Made by a program: the position numbers and the translations under genes. Under the pieces are notes generated by a model. That model did not search any database. It was not told where the DNA came from and saw nothing but the letters and a program-made list of their open reading frames with translations. From Endobugula sp965214375 (lineage in GTDB: Bacteria > Pseudomonadota > Gammaproteobacteria > Pseudomonadales > Cellvibrionaceae): DNA of 64,000 nt. Below are positions 9,052 to 19,411 of the stretch, in pieces. How positions within the stretch are numbered: the first letter of the stretch is position 1; every line of letters starts with the position of its first letter. The stretch spans positions 2,480,001-2,544,000 of the forward strand of contig OZ243947.1 in assembly GCA_965214375.1 (NCBI GenBank), read 5' to 3'.

Positions 9052-11286
9052 ATGTTTATGAAACAGTCGGTGTGGTTGTGGCTGATTATTGGTTTAGTAG
9101 GATTTTTCTTTTTGCCTTGGTATGCGCAAGAAGAAGGGTTTTGGCGTTTCATTTGGGTGTCCAACCTCTTTGGTCTAGAAGACAGCGCTGTTCCGGCAGT
9201 GTTGCATGGAGCGTTCTATCATCGGTATTGGTTACTTTTTTTGTTGTTGCCTTTATTGGCGCCTTTGATCTTTCTCATTAATACAAATACCTTTCATATT
9301 AATCATGCGAATAATTCTGCTGCAACAATGTCTCCGACGGTTGCGGAACGAGACTTTATATCAACGATATTAATTGTAAGTGGTGCTGTTGGTTTATTTT
9401 ATATCATTGCTCAGGGATTTATTTATGATGGTTTTGGTTGGGCGTATGAATTTTTAGATGACTGGTTTGGTGTTGCTGATGGGCAACCTGGTCTAGGTTA
9501 TGGTGGCTTGTTAGTCATTGCCGCTTTCTTGTTTTATCTAACGACAGGTTTTGCTGTTAGAGGTTTTATTCGTGGTGATGCCTTTATTACTGGTTCGCTA
9601 GGTTTAGTTATTGCCCTGGTTTTAGTATTTGTTTTTTTTCCGGTTCTCAGCATATTAAATAAAGCCTTTCAAAATTCCGATACAGGCCTTTATGCAGTTC
9701 CATTGTTTTTTGATCGACTCTTTAGTCCCAATCTTTGGAGTTTATCTTGTCTTTATAGTGATGGTTTTTGTGGTTCTGCATGGACAACTTTCTGGTTAGC
9801 AATTTTAACGGGTGCTAGTACGACTATTCTTGGTTTGGCATTTGCATTAATTGTTACTAGAACAGGTTTTCGTGCGAAAAAACTTATTCGATTAATTACG
9901 GTTCTTCCTATTATTACACCGCCGTTTGTTATTAGTTTGGCTCTTGTTTTGTTGCTGGAAAGCTCGGGCACTATTACGGTGTTTTTAAGTGATTTATTTG
10001 ATGCGGAATTGGGGTCGTGGCTATATGGTCTTCCAGGAATTTGGTTGGCACAAACATTGTCTTATACCCCAATTGCTTTTTTGGTCATGATCGGTGTTGT
10101 TGAAGGTATCAGCCCTTCAATGGAAGAGGCCTCTGAAACGCTCAATGCAAGCCGCTGGAAAACATTCACTACAGTAACGTTTCCATTAATGAGAACCGGT
10201 ATCGCCAATGCTTTTCTTATCGGTTTTATTGAAAGTATGGCCGATCTCGGTAATCCGATTATTTTAGGTGGTGATTACCCGGTATTGTCGACAGAAATTT
10301 ACTTTGCAGTTGCTGGTGCAACCGTAGATACGGGTAAAGCGGCAAGCCTAGCCATTGTATTATTGTTTTTTACCTTGAGTGCATGCCTTATTCCAAATAA
10401 ATGGATTGGGAAAAAATCGTATGCAACCATAACGGGTAAAGGTGATACCGGTATTCATGCCAAATTGCCTAAAAGAGTTTATTTTGCCAGCTTATTTTTC
10501 GTACTTGTTTGGGGTGGCTTTACCTTGGTGGTTTATTCTATGGTGTTGTTGGGTGGTTTCTTTGTTAATTGGGGCATCGATAACAGTTTTACCTTGCAAC
10601 ACTATGTTGATAGTTTCGGGATCACTTTTGCGGATAGTGGCGTTATTCTCAATGGTTTTGCTTGGGATTCGTTTACAGACACAATGGTGCTGGCTGTTCT
10701 CGCTGCACCATTGACAGCTTTGGTTGGAATGCTGATTGGTTATTTATTGTCGCGACAGAACTTTTCTGGCAAATCAATTTTTGAATTTGGCACTATGCTG
10801 AGTTTTGCCATTCCCGGTATTGTTATTGGTATTGCTTATGTAATTGCGTTTAATCAGCCGCCAATTGAGTTAACCTTTACGGGCATCATTATTATCCTGT
10901 CGTTCATGTTTAGAAATATGCCCGTCGGTATTCGTGCGAGTGTTGCAGCTATGGCACAGTTAGATAAAAACATGGATGAGGCCGCTCTCACATTAGGTGC
11001 TAGTCGTTTAACCTATATTCGCACCGTTATTATACCGTTACTGCGCCCTGCCATTATTGCGGCATTGATTTACAGTTTTATTAGAGCGATTACCAGTATT
11101 AGCGCGGTCATATTTTTGGTTAGTGCGGAATACAATTTGGCAACGACGTATATTATTGGCTTGGTTGAAGGTGCCGAATACGGTCCTGCAATTGCGTATT
11201 CTTCTGTTCTTATTGTGGTGATGATCCTCGCCATACTTTTTATTCAGTTGGTTGTCGGTAAGCGTAAGCTTTACCGTACGGACTAG
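9052..11286 (+). CDS. ABC importer permease, fused two-domain (AfuB/FbpB type)
   Basis: A 744-residue inner-membrane permease with two BPD-type transmembrane halves in one chain, as in AfuB and FbpB. An N-terminal hydrophobic region precedes the first core. EAA coupling loops lie in EEASETLNASRWKTFTTV (first half) and DEAALTLGASRLTYIRTV (second half). The first loop has Asn where the consensus Gly normally stands; the second is canonical. The frame is fully open, unlike its binding protein and ATPase. It lies 103 bases after the binding-protein gene and 38 before the ATPase gene, so it belongs to one operon. Without those partners it should have no transport function. Confidence 0.9.
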   Translation: MFMKQSVWLWLIIGLVGFFFLPWYAQEEGFWRFIWVSNLFGLEDSAVPAVLHGAFYHRYWLLFLLLPLLAPLIFLINTNTFHINHANNSAATMSPTVAERDFISTILIVSGAVGLFYIIAQGFIYDGFGWAYEFLDDWFGVADGQPGLGYGGLLVIAAFLFYLTTGFAVRGFIRGDAFITGSLGLVIALVLVFVFFPVLSILNKAFQNSDTGLYAVPLFFDRLFSPNLWSLSCLYSDGFCGSAWTTFWLAILTGASTTILGLAFALIVTRTGFRAKKLIRLITVLPIITPPFVISLALVLLLESSGTITVFLSDLFDAELGSWLYGLPGIWLAQTLSYTPIAFLVMIGVVEGISPSMEEASETLNASRWKTFTTVTFPLMRTGIANAFLIGFIESMADLGNPIILGGDYPVLSTEIYFAVAGATVDTGKAASLAIVLLFFTLSACLIPNKWIGKKSYATITGKGDTGIHAKLPKRVYFASLFFVLVWGGFTLVVYSMVLLGGFFVNWGIDNSFTLQHYVDSFGITFADSGVILNGFAWDSFTDTMVLAVLAAPLTALVGMLIGYLLSRQNFSGKSIFEFGTMLSFAIPGIVIGIAYVIAFNQPPIELTFTGIIIILSFMFRNMPVGIRASVAAMAQLDKNMDEAALTLGASRLTYIRTVIIPLLRPAIIAALIYSFIRAITSISAVIFLVSAEYNLATTYIIGLVEGAEYGPAIAYSSVLIVVMILAILFIQLVVGKRKLYRTD

Positions 11287-11324
11287 TCATACATTAAGGA
11301 ATGTAAAAATTAAGTAGGTGAAAC

Positions 11325-12395
11325 ATGAGTGATAAAACAGTTGTTCCTATCATTTTTGAAAATGTCAGTAAATATTATGACGATTTTAAAGCAGTTGATA
11401 ATATTTCTTTTAAAGTCGAGCCCGGTAATCTGGTAACACTATTAGGTCCATCAGGTTGTGGCAAAACAACAACATTGCGGATGATTGCCGGATTGGAAAT
11501 GCCTTCTTCAGGAAAAATTTATATTGGAGGCCGTGATGTGAGCAAAGTGTCTGCATCGCATCGCAGTGTGGCAATGGTTTTTCAATCTTACGCTTTATTT
11601 CCCCATATGACAGTTCTGGAAAATGTCGGTTATGGATTAAAAGCCTCGGGAAAAACAAAGGCCGAAGTTAAAGATGCTGCTGAGAATGGTTTGGAATTGG
11701 TGGGTTTAAAAGAATACGGTGATCGTTATCCTAATGCCTTGTCAGGTGGACAGCAACAACGAGTCTCTATTGCTCGCTCGGTGGTGATTGATCCGGATGT
11801 TTTACTCTTTGATGAACCTCTATCCAATTTAGATGCAAAATTACGTCGTCGTGTCAGGGAGGATATTCGAGAACTGCAGCAACGTTTGGGTTTGACATCG
11901 GTTTACGTGACGCATGATCAGTAAGAATCTCTGGCAATTTCCGATAGTATCATTGTGCTCAAAGATGGCGTTATTGCACAGCAGGGCTCGCCAAAAGAGC
12001 TGTGCGCATTCCCTAATAGTGAGTTTCTGGCAGACTTTATTGGAAATTCTAATATTGTTCCTGGAAATATCACCGCGATTGATAACGATAAGGCTACCGT
12101 TGATATTGATGGTTTACAGTTGAGATTGCCCCACCGTAATTCCGTAGAAGGTGACATAAAGTTATCGGTACACCCGCGTTCGATAAACATCGAAGAAGGT
12201 AATGGTATACCTGCCACCTTAAAAGGTAATGTAACCAAAGCAACATATTTGGGTGGGCATATGGAATATCTGCTGGATTGTCCGATTGGGGAGTTGTTTG
12301 TTGTCGATTATCGTATTGATAAGCCCATCAATAAGGGGGCTGATGTGGCGATTAGTTTTGATGAAAGTGGTGTATCACTTATTCCTAATTCATAG
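11325..12395 (+). pseudogene. ABC importer ATPase, truncated by TAA codon
   Basis: Third subunit of the 7806-12395 importer. The first part has Walker A GPSGCGKTTT, signature LSGGQQQR, Walker B VLLFDEPLSNLD and the H-loop VYVTHDQ. Codon 200 is TAA (11922-11924). The same frame then continues ESLAISDSIIVLKDG through a TOBE-like regulatory domain to 12395. In relatives the residue after HDQ is Glu, so GAA or GAG to stop is the likely change. The truncated product would keep the catalytic motifs but lose the whole C-terminal region. The full frame would be 356 residues, normal for this family. Confidence 0.9.
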
Positions 12396-12406
12396 CTGCT
12401 AGAAAA

Positions 12407-13869
12407 ATGACGTATAAAATTATCCCTGTAAAAACCTTTGACTATTTCGTCTTTGGCGCTACTGGCGATCTAGCAAAGCGCAAGTTAATACAAGCGTTAT
12501 TTTCACGTTTTATCGATGGGCAGATTCCAGAATCTGCCAGAATTATTGGGTGTTCCCGATCTGACTTCGATACCACTTCATTTCGTGATTTGATGAAAAA
12601 TGTATTACAAGATGCGAATGATTATGAAAAACAATCAGAACCATTTTTAAATAGTTTTTTATCGCTGTTGTTCTATCAAAAAATAGATATTACGGAAGAC
12701 AGTGAATGGGCTGCTTTGAAAGCAACTTATCACGATAATGAAAAAATCGTGTCATTATTTATTATCTTTCTGTGGCGCCATCATTGTTTGCATATATTAT
12801 CGAAGGGTTGAAAAAATATGATTTAAATAACGGCGCTCGACTAGTGGTAGAAAAGCCACTAGGGCACGATACTAGCTCGGCTATAGCGTTGAATAACTTA
12901 TTAGTGAGCGCATTTTATGAGCAACATATCTATCGTATTGATCATTATCTAGGTAAAGAGACCGTTCAAAACTTAATGACATTGCGCTTTGCGAATGCCA
13001 TGTTTGAGCCTCTTTGGAACTCACAATATATCGACCATGTACAGATTACTGCGGCTGAAACTCTGGGTGTACAGGGGCGTGGTGAATATTACAATCAGGC
13101 TGGTGCTATGCGCGATATGGTGCAAAACCATTTATTACAATTGCTGTGTTTAAGTGCCATGGAGGCGCCCTATAAGTATTCTGCTGATAGTGTCCGTGAT
13201 GAAAAGCTCAAGGTGTTACGTAGTTTACAACCATTAAGCGGCATTGATGTCCTTAGTCATACCGTTAGGGGTCAGTACGTATCTGACCAAACGGTTTCCT
13301 CTTATATGTCAGATGTTAATGATCAACAAAGTATGACAGAAAGTTATGTCGCTATCTGTGCATATATCGATAACTGGCGTTGGTCAGGAACTCCTTTTTA
13401 TTTAAGGACAGGCAAGCGACTTCAGGCGAATATGGCTGAAATTGCTTTTGTTTTTAAACCTGCTCCCCATTCAATTTTTGGTGAATCGTCTACACCGTTA
13501 CAACCAAACGCTTTAGTCATTCGACTGCAGCCAGATGAACGTGTTGATATCGAAATCATGACGAAAGAGCCTGGTTTAGGAGGGTTGCGTTTGCGTCCAA
13601 CATGGCTCGATACGACATCGGCAAAAGAAATGTCGATGAAGATGCCAGATGCTTATGAACGTTTATTGCTTGATGTTGTGCGTGGCGATCAGACCTTATT
13701 TATGAGGGGCGATGAAGTTGAAGCGGCATGGAAACGGATTGATCCGATTATATCCGCTTGGCGAGTATCTGCAGAGACGCCTAAGCCGCACACTGCGATG
13801 AGTCAAGGTCCGAAAGAATCTGAGCAATTAATGCAACAACACGGGCGTACATGGAGAGACATACGATGA
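12407..13869 (+). pseudogene. zwf: Glucose-6-phosphate 1-dehydrogenase, frameshifted
   Basis: Oxidises glucose-6-phosphate to 6-phosphogluconolactone with NAD(P)+, the entry to the Entner-Doudoroff and pentose-phosphate routes. The N-terminal NADP loop FGATGDLAKRKL is present, and the active-site RIDHYLGKE lies in the second half. The first frame ends at 12811 and the second carries on to 13869. The two join if one T is restored in the TTT run at 12758-12760, which gives the usual sequence (SLFYYLSVAPSLFA). It begins 11 bases after the importer ATPase and overlaps pgl in an ATGA arrangement, which indicates one operon. Confidence 0.93.
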
Positions 13870-14545
13870 GGTTTTTTGATTTTCTAACCGCCGATTTGCA
13901 GGCTTCCGCTTTGGCATATCGAGTGTGTAGTGATATTAAACAATTAATGCAGACTAAAGAAATAATTACGGTATCTATACCTGGCGGAAAAACACCAACA
14001 TTGTTCTTTAATTGTTTGAGTCAACAACCTCTAGATTGTTCAAGAGTCAGGTTTATTTTAAACGATGAACGCTGGGTACCGCTGGATAGTTTACTATCGA
14101 ATGAAGCCCTATTAAAAAAAGAATTGCAATCCAATAGTACAGCAGAAGCTGAAATGGTTTCATTGTTTGATAGCAATTTTCCTATTGAGGAAGCGGTGAC
14201 GTTATTCAATGAAAAAATCTCTCATCTTATGCCTATTGATATTTGTATCGTTGGTATGGGTGAGGATGGCCATACGGCATCATTATTTCCGGCCATGAAA
14301 AACTTGATTCTTGCGCTCAACAAACAGGAAAGTCCCGCATTGATCATTGCTGATATTGAGAATAAAAGCGAAAGGCGCGTTAGTTTGAATCTATCAGCAT
14401 TGCTGCGGCGCAACATCACTATTTGTTAATCAGAGGAGCGGCAAAAAGAACGGTGCTCAATGAGGCAATGGCTCGTCCTGTATTGGATTTGCCTATTAGT
14501 TATCTGTTATCCGCTGTGCCCATGAATGTTTACTATTGCGATTAA
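13866..14545 (+). pseudogene. pgl: 6-phosphogluconolactonase, frameshifted near C-terminus
   Basis: Hydrolyses 6-phosphogluconolactone to 6-phosphogluconate. The family features SIPGGKTPTLFF, LNDERWVP and GMGEDGHTASLFP are visible. The frame ends early at 14429 after NLSALL. Restoring one base near 14406 gives AAQHHYLLIRGAAKR and runs to a stop at 14543-14545, the expected end. The lost part is the last helix and strand, normally needed for folding. The start ATG at 13866 overlaps the zwf stop. About 226 residues would be normal length. Confidence 0.9.
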
Positions 14546-14551
14546 AAAACC

Positions 14552-16366
14552 ATGCCAGATATACATCCAGTCATTCAGAGTGTAACACAACGCATCATTG
14601 AGCGTAGCCGTCACACAAGGCAAGGCTATGTTGAAAGAATGCAGTATGCGTTTGATAATGGCGTTAATCGACCACATTTAAGCTGCGGCAATGTGGCACA
14701 TGCTTGTGCAGCATCTAGTACTGAAGAAAAGCATCGTTATATTTCTGGAAAGTCTAAAAATATTTGTATTGTAACGGCGTATAACGATATGTTGTCGGCA
14801 CATCAACCCTTCCAGTATTTTCCCGATACGATTAAGCAGGCCGCAAATAATTTAGGTGCAACAGCACAAGTTGCCGGTGGTGTGCCTGCTATGTGTGATG
14901 GTGTCACTCAAGGACAAGCAGGAATGGAGTTATCTTTATTCTCGCGCGACGTCATTGCCATGTCTGCTGCTGTTGCGTTGTCACACCAGTGTTTTGATGC
15001 CGCTATTTTTCTGGGAGTTTGCGATAACATCATTCCTGGTATGACGATAGCGGCAGCCACTTTTGGCCATCTTCCGGTGTTGATGCTACCCGCCGGGCCA
15101 ATGCCTTCTGGTATTCCCAACGAAGAAAAATCGTTGGTGTGCCGTCAATATGCCACAGGTGATGCGAATAAGATTCAACTGTTAGATGCAGAAATGGGTT
15201 CTTATCACGGCCCCGGGACGTGTACTTTTTATGGAACTGCTAATACTAATCAATTGCTTATGGAAATTATGGGCTTACACCTGCCAGGTTCCAGTTTTAT
15301 TAACCCCGATACGCCACTACGTGACGCATTGACTTGTCATGGCGTTAAAAGATTATTACAGATTACTCATGGGGAGTCGGATTTTACACCATAATATAAA
15401 ATTCTGTGCGAGAAAAATTTTGTTAATGGTTTGGTTGGTTTATTGGCTTCAGGAGGTTATACCAATCTCGTTATTCACTTGATTGCCATGGCAAAAGCAG
15501 CAGGAATCGTTCTAGATTTACAAGACTTTTCAGATTTATCGTCCGTGACACCATTAATCAGCCGCGTTTATCCAAACGGCTGGGCAGATGTTAATACCTT
15601 CCAGCAAGCGGGTGGTATGTCTGTGTTTATCAATGAGTTATTACAGGTGGGTTTGTTACATAATGATGTGCATACCGTTGTCGGCAGTGATTTGCAGGAT
15701 TACTGCAAAGCTCCCAATATAGATCAGGGCGGATTAACATGGTCTGCATCCATTCATAAAAGTAGTAATACCGATGTGTTGGTGAGTGCCGATCAGCCGT
15801 TTTCATCAACAGTTGGGTTGGTTGTTCTTAACGGTAATCTTGGTCGTTGCATTGTTAAAACATCAGCCTTAAGTTCAGAGCAGTTTTTTATCCGTGCACC
15901 CGCACAAGTGTTTCATGATTTACAAGATGCCTTTCGCAACGATGAGATAGCGCACGACTGTGTTTGTGTAGTGAGGTTTCAAGGGCCGCAGGCGAATGGT
16001 ATGCCAGAGTTACATGGTTTAACACCGATACTGTCTGCTTTGCAGAGTAAAGGCCTTAGAGTCGCTTTGGTGACCGATGGCCGGATGTCAGGTGCATCAG
16101 GAAAAATTTTGTCAGCGATTCACGTATCACCGGAAGCCAAAACAGGCGGTGCAATTAGCCAAGTCCGTAACGGCGATATGATCCATATTGACGTCGAAAA
16201 AGGAATTTTCTCTGTTGAAGAAAAAGACTTTGTACAACGTTCTCCCGAAGTGGCGGAACTTTCTGCTTATCAATCGGGATGTGGCCGTGAATTGTTTGCT
16301 GGTTTTCGGCAAACAGTGGGTGCCGCTGATCACGGTGCTTGCGTATTCTTTAACCATGATTATTAA
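14552..16366 (+). pseudogene. edd: Phosphogluconate dehydratase, TAA nonsense codon
   Basis: Iron-sulfur dehydratase converting 6-phosphogluconate to 2-keto-3-deoxy-6-phosphogluconate, the signature step of the Entner-Doudoroff route. Conserved Cys segments are seen in GGVPAMCDGVTQG and FLGVCDNIIPGM, and RVALVTDGRMSGASGK lies near the end. Codon 281 is TAA (15392-15394). The frame continues YKILCEKNFVNGLVGLL directly after it and is open to 16366, giving 604 codons, the usual length. A Leu (TTA) is likely the ancestral codon, since relatives have TPL here. One base change has cut the gene in half. Confidence 0.93.
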
Positions 16367-16382
16367 CTGATAGAGAACTCGT

Positions 16383-17054
16383 ATGATTACAGCAAAACAG
16401 TCTTCTGAAAAAATAATTCAACAGGGGCGGGGGTTCAGTGTTATTCCTGTTTTGGTTGTTGATGATGCCTCTACCGCAACAGATTTGGCAAAAGTGATAA
16501 TTGATCACGGCATGCCTATTTTAGAAGTCACTATGCGTACTGCCTAAGCATTAGCAGTGATGGAAAAAATGGCTGCTGTCGACGGTGCAATTGTTGCTGC
16601 GGGCACGGTGTTGAATGCGACTCATGTTGAATCTGCACGATCTGCCGGTGCACAGTTCTTAGTGTCTCCGGGTTATAGCGAATCACTAGAATCTTCTGCC
16701 TTTAATCAGGATTTGCCGTTATTGCCGGGTGCCGCGACAGCAACAGAGGTAATGAATTTGGCCGCTATGGGATATGAACTATTAAAATTTTTTCCTGCTG
16801 GGATCAATGGCGGCATTCCTGCATTAAAGGCATTATCTGGTCCATTTCCTAGAGTGTCATTTTGTCCAACGGGAGGGGTGAATACGGATAATGTTAATGA
16901 ATATTTGTCGTGTAGTAACGTTAGATTTGTCGGTGGTTCATGGGTTGTTACTAAAGAGGATATCAATGAGAGAAATTGGCAGAATGTCGCCAAGAAGGCA
17001 CAGCACATACAGTCGTTAACCACATCATTAGGAGGTGAAAATGAGCATCTATAA
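16383..17054 (+). pseudogene. eda: KDPG aldolase, TAA nonsense codon
   Basis: Cleaves 2-keto-3-deoxy-6-phosphogluconate to pyruvate and glyceraldehyde-3-phosphate, which completes the Entner-Doudoroff pair. The ATG at 16383 begins a normal N-terminus. LEVTMRT holds the catalytic Glu, and the Schiff-base Lys is in LLKFFPAG. Codon 55 is TAA (16545-16547), directly after RTA, where relatives have Glu or Ala. The frame then runs on to 17054, 223 residues in all. The end overlaps the start of the next gene by 14 bases. Confidence 0.92.
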
Positions 17055-17388
17055 AGAGCGCAGGCCTTGGGGAAGCTTCTATGTCCTTGACGAGGGCGAA
17101 GCTTACAAAATTAAACGTATAGTGGTTAATCCTAGCGGAAGATTATCATTGCAAAGCCATAATCATCGTGCAGAGCATTGGGTGGTTACCAAAGGTAATG
17201 CAAAAATTTCTGTGGGAGATGAAGTCTATTTCTACCAAGCCGGGCAGTATATTTTTATTCCTTTAGGAGCAAAACATCGTTTGGAAAATATGACAGATGA
17301 TGATGTCGAGATTGTAGAAATTCAGTGTGGACATTATTTGGGTGAAGATGACATTGTTCGTTACGAAGATATGTATGCTCGAGTATAA
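17041..17388 (+). CDS. Cupin, mannose-6-phosphate isomerase type II C-terminal-like
   Basis: A 115-residue single cupin. Motif 1 reads LQSHNHRAEHWVVTKGNA and motif 2 FIPLGAKHRLENM, with the metal-binding His and Glu pattern of the C-terminal domain of type II phosphomannose isomerases. RPWGSFYVLDEG at the N-terminus is typical of that domain. A strong AGGAGG at 17030-17035 sets the ATG at 17041 over the upstream GTG. It may isomerise a sugar phosphate, which would suit an operon for sugar-phosphate use, but a stand-alone cupin could also bind or regulate. It is one of few intact genes in the block. Confidence 0.85.
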   Translation: MSIYKERRPWGSFYVLDEGEAYKIKRIVVNPSGRLSLQSHNHRAEHWVVTKGNAKISVGDEVYFYQAGQYIFIPLGAKHRLENMTDDDVEIVEIQCGHYLGEDDIVRYEDMYARV

Positions 17389-17439
17389 GTAGGGGAATAG
17401 CGCTAATCATACTAATGACTAAAAGATGAGAGAAAAACA

Positions 17440-18446
17440 GTGACAATAAAAATTGTAATTAATGGTTATGGACGCATTGGTAGAAATATTATGCGGTCGT
17501 TTTATGAGTCTGGAAAGTACAATGATATTTCCATTGTGGCGATTAATGATTTGGGTGATACAACAATTAACGCGCACCTGACAGAATATGACACAGTACA
17601 TGGGCGTTTTCCGGGTTATGTTACTATGGATAATGGCCATCTATTTGTTAATGATGATTGTATTCAGGTTTTCTCCGAGAAGTATCCCACACTATTGCCT
17701 TGGGAATTGCTGGGGATTGATATTGTGCTTGAATGTACGGGACGATTTACTCGTCGAGAGGCCGCGATGGCACATATCAAAGCGGGCGCTAAAAAAGTCA
17801 TTCTCTCTGCCCCTTCGCCGGATGCTGATGCTACCGTTGTGTTTGGTGTTAATCACCACGTTCTCAGTCAGACGCATACAATTATTTCCAATGCTTCCTG
17901 TACTACCAATTGTCTGGCGCCGATGGCAAAAGTGTTTCATGATGTAATGGGTATTGTGAAAGGACAAATGACAACCATACACTCTTACACTAATGATCAA
18001 CAGTTAACGGATGTGTATCATTCAGATCCTTATAGAGCACGTTCTGCAACTCAATCCATGATGCCTACCAAAACTGGTGCAGCCTCTGCGGTGGGCTTGG
18101 TGCTGCCAGAGATGAATGGAAAGCTCGACGGTATGGCTATTCGTGTGCCAACAATTAATGTGTCACTGGTTGATTTTACTTTTACCACGGATAAACCAAA
18201 GACGATAGAAGAAGTCAATGACACCATGTTATTGGCCGCGAAGACTACCCTTAAAGGCATCCTTATGTGTAATGAAAAACCGTTAGTGTCAGCAGATTTA
18301 TTCATAATTCAGCATCATGCTGTTTTGATATGAACCATACAAAAGTAGACGGTAACTTCGTTAAAGTTATGGCTTGGTATGACAATGAGTGGGGGTTTTC
18401 TAATCGTATGCTGGATACCAGTACAGCTTTTTATCATGCAGCCTAA
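17440..18446 (+). pseudogene. gap: Glyceraldehyde-3-phosphate dehydrogenase, frameshifted
   Basis: NAD-dependent phosphorylating dehydrogenase of glycolysis, which handles the triose formed by Eda. A GTG start (17440) leads into NGYGRIGRNIMRSF, and the active-site Cys lies in SNASCTTNCLAPM. The frame breaks at the TTT run at 18296-18298 and ends at 18333. Restoring one T gives SADFIHNSASCCFDMNHT and then MAWYDNEWGFSNRMLDT to the stop at 18446. The lost C-terminus carries part of the active-site surface. Restored length is about 335 residues, normal. The lesion type is the same as in zwf. Confidence 0.92.
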
Positions 18447-18464
18447 TGACGTGAAGTGTGATCA

Positions 18465-19133
18465 ATGAACCATTTTAAATTGGTAATATTTGATTGTGAC
18501 GGTGTTCTTGTTGATAGTGAAAAAATTACTCAACAAGCACTGATGGGTTTGTTAAATACAGAATGTCAGCTTTCGTTAACACTCGAGGATATGTACCAAA
18601 AGTTTCTCGGTCGCTCCATCGATGAATTAGTAGAAACTATAGAGTTTATGACAGGGAAAGAGAATCTTTGTGACTTAAAAGAAAAATGTAACGATGTTAT
18701 TAATCGTACATTGAGTGATAAAGTGATGCCAGTTAAGGTTATACATCAGGCAATAAGAGGGATTTCTATTCCATATTGTATTGCATCCAGCGGTACTTAC
18801 GAAAAAATGCAGATTACTTTAGAGAAAACGGATCTCCTGCCATTGTTTGTAGAAAACATTTATAGCACCTCTGAAGTGGAGAGGGGAAAGCCTTATCCAG
18901 ATGTTTATTTGCATGCCGCTCACAGTATGGGTGTTTTTGATCCGGCTAAGTGTGTTGTGGTTGAAGATAGCCCGCTGGGGGTGAAGGGCGGTTGTGCAAC
19001 GGGTATGACAGTGCTTGGTTACTCTGGCGATACAGATGCGCAAAAACTTATTGATGCCGGAGCCCATTTAACATTTGATAATATGTCAGAACTGCCACTT
19101 AAAATCAGTACTATGGATTTATTTTTTACATAG
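18465..19133 (+). CDS. HAD-superfamily phosphatase, beta-phosphoglucomutase-like
   Basis: A 222-residue HAD hydrolase, subfamily with an alpha-helical cap. Motif I is FDCDGVLVDSE at about residues 9-19, motif II CIASSGTYEKM, motif III with RGKPYPDVYLHAA, and motif IV VVVEDSPLGVKGG. Such enzymes dephosphorylate sugar phosphates or isomerise them (YieH, YniC and PgmB relatives); the exact substrate cannot be read off. It follows gap by 18 bases and looks like the last gene of the sugar-phosphate operon. The frame is intact. Confidence 0.85.
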   Translation: MNHFKLVIFDCDGVLVDSEKITQQALMGLLNTECQLSLTLEDMYQKFLGRSIDELVETIEFMTGKENLCDLKEKCNDVINRTLSDKVMPVKVIHQAIRGISIPYCIASSGTYEKMQITLEKTDLLPLFVENIYSTSEVERGKPYPDVYLHAAHSMGVFDPAKCVVVEDSPLGVKGGCATGMTVLGYSGDTDAQKLIDAGAHLTFDNMSELPLKISTMDLFFT

Positions 19134-19411
19134 AACGACACACAATATAAAGCTATAGATTATAGCCGCTGTCGAAAAAGTATAAGATCATAAAAAATTG
19201 ATGATGATTAACAGCGTGACATCCTATTTTTAATCGATTTTCGAAAGAAACATTTTATTATCATTAATAATTTTTCTATGGCTTGTTATTTTTAACAATA
19301 AGAGTAAAAAACAAAAGGTAACAATAAAGAAACATTTACGTCTAGGTAATTTCCACATTTTTGCAGTTCTATATCCTCTTTTTTGAATTTAATAATAATT
19401 AGGTGAAAACC

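Noticed and set aside
12755..12815. Programmed frameshifting in zwf
   Set aside because: No known slippery heptamer, and the same kind of lesion occurs in gap and pgl; these enzymes are not known to use frameshifting. A deletion is simpler.
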